A program made the position numbers and the translations under genes. The notes beneath the pieces are model-generated. The model was not told the DNA's origin. It worked only from the letters and a program-made list of their open reading frames with translations, and did no database searches. Source: an uncultured Oscillospiraceae bacterium (GTDB taxonomy: Bacteria > Bacillota > Clostridia > Oscillospirales > Oscillospiraceae). From it: DNA of 13,484 nt. Shown here one piece after another: positions 6,924 to 13,272 of the stretch. The DNA lies in contig CAJUAC010000070.1 of NCBI GenBank assembly GCA_910583885.1, positions 1-13,484 of the forward strand. Direction: 5' to 3'. The number at the start of each line of letters is the position of its first letter. The first letter of the stretch is position 1.

Positions 6924-7417
6924 AGCTTAACCTCCTGTTCTGAGTCCCTGTTCTTTTTGTGTACAAACGGACGGCGATTTTTATTTTGTTCGGTCATGGT
7001 TGCCCATCGGCAGTTCGATGGCTCGTAGTTTCCATTCACATCAATTCGGTCAATAGACAAAGTGTCGGTATAGCCATTTTGGACTGCCCAAGAGTAGAAA
7101 TTCATAAAATCTTCTCTCCACTCTTTGCATACAGAAACTCCCCGCCCACCATATAAATGAAATCTGTTGCTTTTGGGGTCTTCGCAACGCTGAATCATGT
7201 GTGCCCAAATATGGTATAGCCTTGTTTTGGATTTTCCGTGCCGCAAGCATCCACATGATTTTGTCAGTCCTTGAGTAAGAGACGCCGCTCGAATGCGTTT
7301 TATGGTTCCGCAATCACAGCGGCACTCCCATACAGTTCGCCCCCCAGAATCACTTTCGACTCTTCGTAGAGCTACAAGTCTGCCAAACCGCCGTCCTGTC
7401 AAGTCGGCAAATGCCAT
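6920..7417 (-). CDS. HNH-type homing-endonuclease-like protein
   Basis: This 165-residue protein starts at ATG 7417-7415, one base after the ATPase stop and 7 nt after GGAG. An upstream in-frame start (7438) adds MRWWSYK and is less likely. It opens with DLTGRRFGRLVALRRV, then a cysteine set C32-x-C34-x-C36 and C55-x-C57 that probably binds zinc. Next come a helical IWAHMIQRCEDP segment, the LYGGRGVSVCKEWREDF block, and an HNH-like end with SIDRIDVNGNYEPSNCRWAT and EQNKNRR. This architecture is common in free-standing HNH nucleases of phages. The coding DNA is visibly more AT-rich than both neighbours, which suggests recent arrival. It sits neatly between two replication genes and donates the ribosome binding site of the next one. 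It probably cuts at or near an element-free allele and promotes its own spread. Confidence 0.85.
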   Translation of the reverse strand: MAFADLTGRRFGRLVALRRVESDSGGRTVWECRCDCGTIKRIRAASLTQGLTKSCGCLRHGKSKTRLYHIWAHMIQRCEDPKSNRFHLYGGRGVSVCKEWREDFMNFYSWAVQNGYTDTLSIDRIDVNGNYEPSNCRWATMTEQNKNRRPFVHKKNRDSEQEVKL

Positions 7418-7418
7418 T

Positions 7419-8849
7419 TTATAACTCCACCACCTCAAGCTCTTCAGTGTCCGTTACCCTGGTGGCGATCAGCTGGAGGCCCTTGGCCTTGCACTTGGCG
7501 TAGAGCCGCTCCCGGCTCACGCTGTCCAATCGTTCCGCGCCGTCTACCAGGATAATCCCCAGCTGGCCGGGCTTGCTGACCGTGATATCTACGCAGAGCT
7601 CCAAAAGCTCACCATCGCTCAAGTTGCTGATGGGCAGACCGTGGATCAGCGGAACACCATCCTCCACCGTCAGCCCCTCCACGGGAATGGTGGCCTGGGC
7701 CAGAATGGTCGCTGGGAGCTCTCGCGCCAGCTCAATCTTGTCAGTCAGTGCCTGAGACCTTGCGGTCAGCTCGTCCAACTCCGTCTGCATATCCCGCATC
7801 CGGCGGTACTCGTTAAGGTGGCTGCGCATCTGCTCTGCCTCGTCCAGCTCAGCAGACAGCGCGGAGGTGTCCTGAACCTCCTGCTCAGCGTACTGGTCCG
7901 CCACGCCAACGTCCCGCTCCAGCTTGGCCAGCGACTCGCGGAACCGGGCGTCCTCCAGTTCTTCCCGCTCCTTCCGCCGCTGAGCGAGACCATCCAGCTT
8001 TTCCCGTGCGGCGGCGATTTGAGCCTCCATCCGCTGAATGTCGCCAGTGATAGCCTCCCGTTGGGCAGAGATGTCCTGCTCAATGGCAGTGAGTTGAATG
8101 GCCCGCTCTGCCTCCAAGCCACGTTTTTTAGCGTCAAAGCCCTCCCGGAATGACTTTGCCCGCTCGATTCGGCTGTTGGCCTCCCGAATTCGCTCCAACT
8201 CCTGGTACTTCTCGCGGGTGGGGTACGCCTCCCAACGGGCGGCGTCATAGTGCGGAGGAATGTCCTTTGCGATGTCGGCGATGAACGCCTGCTTGTTGCG
8301 GATGTCCCGGTTGAGGTTCTGGCGGGACTGGAAGTAGATGCCGCTCTCCGCCTGGATATCGCTGAGGACCTCCAGGATGTGCTTGGAGTAGTCCACACCC
8401 TGGGGGATCTCCCCGAACTGCTCCTTGATCCAGTTCATGTCCCAGGCGAAGTCGATCAGGGAGAGGATGACCCGGTTCTTCTCCTGGCGGCTGAGCTGGG
8501 TGAAGGCCACAGGGTTGAGCTGCAGGGGGGTGAAGATGCCGGAGAGAAACTCCGCCGGGCGGGTCTGGAGCATACTGCCGTCCCGGACCTTGACAGTGTC
8601 CGCCTTGGTGGTCCGGGTCTTGCGGTCGATGGAGAGGCCGGTGTCCGTCTCGATGATGATTTCGCCCTCATCCGCGCCCTGGTGGATGATGTAGTCCCGG
8701 TCGGAGCGGTTGGTCAGGGCATAGCGAATGGCGTCCAGCACGGAGGTCTTTCCGCTGCCCTTGGGTCCGGCCAGCTCCACCGAGCGCCCGTCCAAGGCCG
8801 CCTCCCGGATGCCGAACAGGTTCTTGATGACGATTTTTGTGGTTTTCAT
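7419..8849 (-). CDS. SMC/RecF-like coiled-coil ATPase
   Basis: This 476-residue protein starts with KIVIKNLFGIREAAL and a Walker A motif GPKGSGKT (28-35), as in AAA_23 / RecF / SbcC ATPases. Residues of roughly 190-390 are rich in charged heptads (EERE, KLERD, EQEVQD) and form a coiled coil. The C-terminal head has the signature LSDGELLEL (410-418) and a Walker B-like strand GIILVDGAER (431-440). In that strand D436 is present, but the usual adjacent glutamate is displaced to E439. The protein is shorter than full SMC or SbcC proteins, as is usual for phage versions. Such ATPases work with nucleases or recombination factors on DNA ends. The exonuclease two genes downstream is a plausible partner. 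ATG 8849-8847 follows GGAAAGGAAAATGCA, a weak ribosome binding site, after a 204-bp gap. Confidence 0.88.
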   Translation of the reverse strand: MKTTKIVIKNLFGIREAALDGRSVELAGPKGSGKTSVLDAIRYALTNRSDRDYIIHQGADEGEIIIETDTGLSIDRKTRTTKADTVKVRDGSMLQTRPAEFLSGIFTPLQLNPVAFTQLSRQEKNRVILSLIDFAWDMNWIKEQFGEIPQGVDYSKHILEVLSDIQAESGIYFQSRQNLNRDIRNKQAFIADIAKDIPPHYDAARWEAYPTREKYQELERIREANSRIERAKSFREGFDAKKRGLEAERAIQLTAIEQDISAQREAITGDIQRMEAQIAAAREKLDGLAQRRKEREELEDARFRESLAKLERDVGVADQYAEQEVQDTSALSAELDEAEQMRSHLNEYRRMRDMQTELDELTARSQALTDKIELARELPATILAQATIPVEGLTVEDGVPLIHGLPISNLSDGELLELCVDITVSKPGQLGIILVDGAERLDSVSRERLYAKCKAKGLQLIATRVTDTEELEVVEL

Positions 8850-8877
8850 TGCATTTTCCTTTCCGGCCTGCTATAAT
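8849..8877 (+). promoter_or_regulatory. Plus-strand promoter candidate with operator-like inverted repeat
   Basis: TTGCAT at 8849-8854 and a perfect TATAAT at 8872-8877 are 17 bp apart, the ideal spacing for a housekeeping sigma factor. The -10 hexamer is framed by CCTGC (8867-8871) and GCAGG (8878-8882), so a dimeric repressor could cover it. It points away from the ATPase gene, antisense to that gene's leader, and every gene here is on the other strand. Activity is inferred only from the match. Confidence 0.4.
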
Positions 8878-9053
8878 GCAGGTGTCCTTAATATTTTTTT
8901 GCCCCTTGGCCCGTCGGGTGGTAGCGCACCCGGCGGGCCTTTGGCATCACATTAATCACTCTGTTCAAAGGGAATAGCAAGTTGATTCAGACCATAAACT
9001 ACACAAATAACTGCACTTGATATTGGGTACTTTGGTCCTTGCCGCCGTATTCC
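8850..9053. other. Intergenic gap with hairpin and plus-strand promoter-like sequence
   Basis: This 204-bp gap is the only long break in the rightmost operon. The half next to the ATPase gene (8850-8950) holds a strong hairpin and a plus-strand promoter-like pair. It also holds a 19-codon minus-strand frame at 8888-8947. The half next to the 243-aa gene (8951-9053) is AT-richer, and I see no clear promoter, terminator or gene in it. Expression of the ATPase gene could be controlled here separately from the upstream genes. Confidence 0.5.
8884..8945 (+). ncRNA. Possible short antisense RNA ending in a hairpin
   Basis: If the promoter at 8849-8877 is active, its transcript would begin near 8884 and soon form a 13-bp stem from 8908-8920 and 8927-8939 around the loop GTAGCG. 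UUU follows at 8940-8942. In the plus-strand RNA all 13 positions pair, including one U-G wobble at 8914/8933. In the minus-strand RNA the same position is a C-A mismatch, so the plus strand folds better. An outer GCC/GGC helix (8901-8903 with 8943-8945) extends it. The U run is short, so termination would be weak. The size would be about 60 nt. This could be an antisense regulator of ATPase expression, or only a structural hairpin. Confidence 0.3.
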
Positions 9054-9785
9054 TTACAGGGCGATGTACACGCTGTTGCCGGCGACCTCCTCGGCCAGCT
9101 GTTCCTCCAGGAACACCTTGACGGTCTGCCGCGCCTTCAGCTTCCACATCCCGCCGTCGGCCTCGGTGAAGGTGATGCCCCGCTCGTTGACACGGATGAG
9201 GAAGATGCTTTCCGGTTGCTCCACCTCCTGGAAAGTGCGGTAGGGCTTCAGGGTGATGATGGGTCGGATCTGCTCATTGCTCTGGAGTGCCACGCCCTTC
9301 TGCGTGGTAACGGTGGTGGCGATACCGTTGTCGTTGTAAATCACCTTGGCGCCGCAGCAGATGTCCGACAGCAACTTCAGAGCGTAGATGGTATCCGCCG
9401 TTTCCTGGAAACGGGTGCGCATGGCAATCTGGGCCTCTTCAAAGCCCAACTGCACCTTCTCGCCCCAGCCAGGGACATCGGTAGCCTTGGCCTCGTAGTA
9501 CACCTGCCGGAAGAAGCGGGCGTCGGGATGGGGCTGGCCGAAGCAGCGGACGGTCAGGTGGTCGGGAATCGTGATGTAAAGCGGGTTCTCCGCCTTGGAT
9601 GCCTCGGTGCGGACCAGCTTCACCAGGGCGTCCAGGCTGTGGAGGGGCAGGGTGTCCGGGTGGTCGATGGTGGGCCGGATCTCCTCCGCACAGCCATCGC
9701 TGCCGATGGCAAATGTGCTGTTGCCGACCTGCTGGATGAGCGGCTGGGTGGTTTTCTGGATGTGTTCGATGAACTCTTTCAACAT
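9054..9785 (-). CDS. Conserved phage protein, possibly DUF2303-like
   Basis: This 243-residue protein starts at ATG 9785-9783 with AGGAGGA about 9 nt upstream. The layout has a short N-terminal helix, an alpha/beta middle (LPLHSLDALVKLV, PLYITIPDHLTVRCF), a helix ending TRFQETADTIYALKLLSDI, and a beta-rich C-terminal half with LKPYRTFQEVEQPESIFLIR and FTEADGGMWKL. The order of elements recalls DUF2303/YfdQ-type phage proteins, but I hold that match weakly. No catalytic motif, signal peptide or membrane segment is visible. The gene follows the 118-aa gene by 15 bp and precedes the coiled-coil ATPase after a gap. It probably belongs to the replication or recombination set. Its biochemical role is unknown. 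Confidence 0.8.
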   Translation of the reverse strand: MLKEFIEHIQKTTQPLIQQVGNSTFAIGSDGCAEEIRPTIDHPDTLPLHSLDALVKLVRTEASKAENPLYITIPDHLTVRCFGQPHPDARFFRQVYYEAKATDVPGWGEKVQLGFEEAQIAMRTRFQETADTIYALKLLSDICCGAKVIYNDNGIATTVTTQKGVALQSNEQIRPIITLKPYRTFQEVEQPESIFLIRVNERGITFTEADGGMWKLKARQTVKVFLEEQLAEEVAGNSVYIAL

Positions 9786-9800
9786 GGTTGAGTCTCCTCC

Positions 9801-10157
9801 TTACGCAAATTTGATGATCTTCAAAACCGGGGGTGCTTCCTGGACGGTTCCATCCATTCCTGTCTGACCGGGAATCTGCGGCACCATCTCCACAACGCTG
9901 TCCTCGTCGGCCACATACAGGGATGTGACAACAGGGTTGGTAGCGGCCAGCGTGGACTTTGCGGTGCAGCTGACGGTGATAGTCTGACGGTCATCGTCCG
10001 GCTTCAACTCCAGGGTGAGCGTCAGCTTGCGCTTTGCGGTGGCGGATGTGTTCGGGTCCAGGATGTTGGCCAGCAGACGGGACATCTCATAGTCCGCCCG
10101 CTCCATGATGGCCCCTCGCGCCATTTGCAGGATAGACTTTTGCATCTCGGGGTTCAT
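9801..10157 (-). CDS. Small phage protein of the 'replication terminator protein'-labelled family
   Basis: This 118-residue protein starts at ATG 10157-10155 with a strong AGGAGG 7 nt upstream. It has an N-terminal helix (ILQMARGAIMERADYEMSRL), then ANILDPNTSATAKRKLTLTL, then beta strands (TITVSCTAKSTL) and a proline-rich end. From memory, small Firmicutes phage proteins with the same DPNT-AKRK-LTLTL pattern are often automatically named 'replication terminator protein'. I know of no evidence that they terminate replication, so the name should be treated as a label only. It lies between the DUF3102 gene (76 bp upstream) and the 243-aa gene. No enzyme motif is visible. It may be a DNA- or protein-binding accessory factor. 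Confidence 0.78.
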   Translation of the reverse strand: MNPEMQKSILQMARGAIMERADYEMSRLLANILDPNTSATAKRKLTLTLELKPDDDRQTITVSCTAKSTLAATNPVVTSLYVADEDSVVEMVPQIPGQTGMDGTVQEAPPVLKIIKFA

Positions 10158-10233
10158 ACGGTTACCTCCTTCCGTGTAGATTGTGGAACTCTGCTATGTA
10201 AATACCGATTGTTGATTCGGCAAAGCAGACATC
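10158..10233. other. Short intergenic spacer before the 118-aa gene
   Basis: This 76-bp spacer holds the ribosome binding site of the 118-aa gene and a small inverted repeat on the minus strand (CCGA-N8-TCGG, from GAATCAACAA flanks). A TTTACA hexamer is present, but I see no matching -10 at proper spacing. It is probably a processed or untranslated linker inside the operon. Confidence 0.4.
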
Positions 10234-11499
10234 TCAGGGTGTGGCCATCTGCTCCAGCGCGGTTTCCAGTGCCTTTCGGATGCCGCCCTGCAGCCTCTGG
10301 GCCTTATCACTGTCTGCGGCCTCGATCCGATGCAGAGTTTCCCACATCTTCGTATAGGTCTCCTGCCAGCCCTTGAACAGTACCATGAGGGTGGTTGTAT
10401 CAGGATCAGCCTTGGACAGTTGCTTTTCAAGAGCCTGCATTCGCTCTGCGTTCTCGGCCTTGATGCGCTCCACCGCCTCGGCGGTCAGGGCATCCTTTTC
10501 CTCCTGGGTGAGCTCCCGGACCTCCGGCCCCTTGGCTTTCAGGTCAGCCAATTCTTTCTGCGCGGCCTCAAGGGACTCCTCGGCGGCCTTGCGCTTTTCC
10601 TCGGCCTTCTTCTTGGCGTCCTTGGCCTTGTCCACCTTCTCCGTCATCTCGGCAATGGCGGCCTGCCGGGCGGCCTCCACCGCCGCCGTGTCCGCCTCGG
10701 CGGGCCGGTTGCGAAGCTCCTCCAGCTCCTGTGTCAGGCGGGCGTGTTCCTCCTCGGCGGCCTGGGCGGAGGTGTTGGCCTCACTCAAAGCGTCCTGGAG
10801 CCGCTGCGCCTTGTCCCTCTGCTTATCAAGGGCATCCTGCGCAGCCTTAGCAGCGGCCCTGGCTTGGTCAGCCTCCACCCCGGCGCTGGTCAGCTTTGCC
10901 TCATAGACCTGCGCCTGTCCGGCAAGCTGCCCTTGGAGCCGCTCGGCCTCCTGCCGGAGTCTGCGGGCCTCATCCTCGGCGGCCACAGCCTTTTCTTCAG
11001 CCTCGTCCCGCGCCTTGAGCGCCTCGTTCAGCTCCCGGACGCTCATGTGCTCCACATCATTCTCAAGCACAAACTTCTCCCGCTCGTCCTCGTCCGGGAT
11101 CACCAGGAGGCTCAACGCCTGGGAGAACGTTAAACGCCCAAACGTCTGGGATTTTGCCTCGCCGCCGAACAAGCTCTGCTGGTCGCTCCCATACTCACGG
11201 AACACCCGCATAAGGTTCTGTGCCTGGGAGGGGGAATAATCCACCTCGTTCTTCAGATACTCGCCCCAGCTCCCATGGGGCAGCTTGGCCTTGGCCTCCG
11301 TCAGCCGCCGCCCGACCTCGATGGAGGCGTTGAGCACCATCCTGCCGGTCTGCGACTTGATCGTGCGGATCTCCGCCGCTAGGATATCCGGCGTTTTGCC
11401 GGAATCCTGTAGGGGCGCATCTCCCGCCGTGGCCGGCGGGCCACCCACCCCAAAGTCCTGACTGAGAAGCTGGCCCTCAGTTAATTCCATTTCGCTCAT
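10234..11499 (-). CDS. DUF3102 family protein with long coiled coil
   Basis: This 421-residue protein starts at ATG 11499-11497, overlapping the PcfJ stop as ATGA, with AAGGAG 7 nt before it. Residues of about 38-150 carry the DUF3102 signature: AAEIRTIKSQTGRMVLNASIEV, then VGRRLTEAKAKLPHGSWGEYL and the helix SPSQAQNLMRVF, reminiscent of DNA-binding helices in ParB-like proteins. Residues of about 155-375 are a long, Ala-, Glu- and Lys-rich coiled coil. A short helical end (GWQETYTKMWETLHRIEA) follows. Members are common in phages and conjugative elements, with no firm function. The coiled coil suggests oligomerisation or a scaffold. A role in organising or partitioning replicating DNA is possible but is inference. 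The coupling to PcfJ suggests that they are made together. Confidence 0.85.
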   Translation of the reverse strand: MSEMELTEGQLLSQDFGVGGPPATAGDAPLQDSGKTPDILAAEIRTIKSQTGRMVLNASIEVGRRLTEAKAKLPHGSWGEYLKNEVDYSPSQAQNLMRVFREYGSDQQSLFGGEAKSQTFGRLTFSQALSLLVIPDEDEREKFVLENDVEHMSVRELNEALKARDEAEEKAVAAEDEARRLRQEAERLQGQLAGQAQVYEAKLTSAGVEADQARAAAKAAQDALDKQRDKAQRLQDALSEANTSAQAAEEEHARLTQELEELRNRPAEADTAAVEAARQAAIAEMTEKVDKAKDAKKKAEEKRKAAEESLEAAQKELADLKAKGPEVRELTQEEKDALTAEAVERIKAENAERMQALEKQLSKADPDTTTLMVLFKGWQETYTKMWETLHRIEAADSDKAQRLQGGIRKALETALEQMATP

Positions 11500-13259
11500 G
11501 CTGCTGCTCCTTTCTTCTTAGGCAATTTGGGATTGCCCTCTTTGTCGCGCCTGCTGCCCTTTTCAATCCAGTCAAGCCAAGCGTCCAGAAACTCCCGGTA
11601 GACCTCCCGCGGATCGGGGGCAAAGCGGCCTTTGAGGGTGTGCTCTCCTTCGTTTTTGAACCCATGGATCTGCCGCATTTTGTTCCCATCCATTTCAATG
11701 GTCAGCCACGGCTCGTCCGGCTTTTTGGCCTTCCGCATGAAAAGAATGGTCGTCATTCCCTGGATGTGTCGGTCGGCATAGCCGCCAACACAGTGCTGGA
11801 GCTTGCGCCCCTCGGCTAGAACCTCGTCCTTATTCATGGGGGCTCGGATTACATAGCCATCCATGACAAAGCCGTATTTTTTCTCCAGCTTCTGACGGCG
11901 TTCCTCGTACTTTTCTTCAGCCAGACGTACCTGGCGGTCGTGTTCGGCCTTTGCCTCTTTCTGCTGGCGCTCCCATTCCCGCCGCTGGGCCGCCCGCTCC
12001 CGCTCCAGCTTCGCCTGGTGCTTTTTCGTGGCCTCGTCGTGGGCCGCACCCAAGTTCCGGGGGAGAAGGACGTTCTCCCTGTGGAGGAGGTAGCCCGTGG
12101 CTTCGGCGGCGGTCAGGTAGTCCTCCCAGTAACGCAGCGCAGCGTCCATGCTGCTCATGCCGCCGTACCGGGCGCACCCCACATTGCCGTGTAAGTACCG
12201 GATCAGCTTTTCCATAGGGATATTCCACTTTTTCGCCTCCTTGGCGGTTCTATGGACATTAAGGCCCATAGACATCCACTCTGCACACTCCTCCAGGGAG
12301 GCGTGACCTTTCAGCCGCTTGTATAGTTCCAGAATCCGAATATCGCGGTTTGTGCCGAGAAACGTCTTCATGTCCTGACGGGGCACTTTGAAGGCTTTTG
12401 CGGGACTGGGCTCGTCCCAGTTAATGACTGCGGCGTGTTTCACGCCCCGCTCTGTGAAATCCATCACCACATCACTCATCCCGGCCTTCATCAACATTTC
12501 AATCTGCCGGGGATAGAAACAGCAGGCGGTCAGGAATTGGAGGAGCTTATCGGTTTTTCTCTCCGCCTCCGCCACCATGCAGTAGCGGAAGGGGCTTTTC
12601 TGTACCTCCTCCAGGCCAATCACATCGTAGCCGACACCATAATCTGCATTGGCATTGAATGGACCGTGGATGTTCCAATGGCCTTTGACCAGCGGCCCGT
12701 CTTGACGCTCAATCGAACCGAACGGGTAGTCCCACCAATACCGGGTCGTTGCCTCCACTGACCCAGGCTTGAACCGATACACGCCCACCAGCTTGATTTT
12801 GGGCTCACCCGTGAGGCTGTACCCTTTGTTTTTGCTGTAGTGCTTGCCGCAGTCATAGGCTCTGGCCCACAACGCCCCCCGGTACCATCGGAGGACTACC
12901 GCCCGCCGGTACCGGCTCAGGTTGTCCCGGCCCCCGGAGTAGCGCAGTTCCTTAACGATGACCATCTTCCCGCAGAGGGGACACTGCACGGTCGGCTTGG
13001 GTGGGTCATCCCAGCGGTTTCTCTGCTCCCGCTGGTGAGGCTCCCACATGACCGCAGGGAAGTTCCGTTCCGGGGTGGTCACCATCATGTCCTCATCTTT
13101 CACCACCATGTGCCTGCGGCAGCAGGTAGTCCAGATCTCATTGGCGCAGGATCGGCGGAAGATGTACGCAGGGAACAGTGCGTTGATGGCGTCCCGCTCC
13201 GCCTGGTTCAAAGGCGGAGCCTTGCCGGCGAATTGCTCGGCTTTCTCTTGGCTCGTCAC
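11496..13259 (-). CDS. PcfJ-like protein
   Basis: This 587-residue protein starts at GTG 13259-13257, the first start after an in-frame TGA, with AGGGGG about 9 nt upstream. The PcfJ core near residues 465-540 is clear: DGYVIRAP, EGRKLQHCVGGYADRH, TTILFMRKAKKPDEPW and LTIEMDGNKMRQIHGFKNE. The N-terminal part has C46 and C47 plus CPLC (C93, C96), a possible zinc site. A basic coiled segment (REWERQQKEAKAEHD) precedes the core. PcfJ is named after the pCF10 conjugation gene, but similar genes are frequent in phage early regions and the molecular role is unknown. It follows the PcfK-like gene directly and overlaps the DUF3102 gene, so the pcfK-pcfJ order known from pCF10-like elements is kept. 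Confidence 0.88.
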   Translation of the reverse strand: MTSQEKAEQFAGKAPPLNQAERDAINALFPAYIFRRSCANEIWTTCCRRHMVVKDEDMMVTTPERNFPAVMWEPHQREQRNRWDDPPKPTVQCPLCGKMVIVKELRYSGGRDNLSRYRRAVVLRWYRGALWARAYDCGKHYSKNKGYSLTGEPKIKLVGVYRFKPGSVEATTRYWWDYPFGSIERQDGPLVKGHWNIHGPFNANADYGVGYDVIGLEEVQKSPFRYCMVAEAERKTDKLLQFLTACCFYPRQIEMLMKAGMSDVVMDFTERGVKHAAVINWDEPSPAKAFKVPRQDMKTFLGTNRDIRILELYKRLKGHASLEECAEWMSMGLNVHRTAKEAKKWNIPMEKLIRYLHGNVGCARYGGMSSMDAALRYWEDYLTAAEATGYLLHRENVLLPRNLGAAHDEATKKHQAKLERERAAQRREWERQQKEAKAEHDRQVRLAEEKYEERRQKLEKKYGFVMDGYVIRAPMNKDEVLAEGRKLQHCVGGYADRHIQGMTTILFMRKAKKPDEPWLTIEMDGNKMRQIHGFKNEGEHTLKGRFAPDPREVYREFLDAWLDWIEKGSRRDKEGNPKLPKKKGAAA

Positions 13260-13272
13260 GCCTCATGCCCCC

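Noticed and set aside
6920..7417. HNH gene considered as part of a group I intron or intein
   Set aside because: The genes on both sides are complete with their own start and stop, and no split gene or intron core is visible. A free-standing homing gene fits better.
8908..8942. Hairpin considered as a strong terminator of the minus-strand operon
   Set aside because: On the minus strand the stem is followed by AAGGGGCAAAAAAA, not a U run, and one pair is a C-A mismatch. It fits the plus strand better, and only weakly as a terminator.
9039..9791. Plus-strand open frame of 250 codons
   Set aside because: It is almost exactly antisense to the 243-aa gene, with no ribosome binding site or recognisable domain. 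It is a shadow frame.
10330..11133. Plus-strand Leu- and Gly-rich open frame that looks membrane-like
   Set aside because: It is the complement of the Ala/Glu/Lys-rich coiled coil of the DUF3102 gene. The hydrophobic look comes from the antisense codons.
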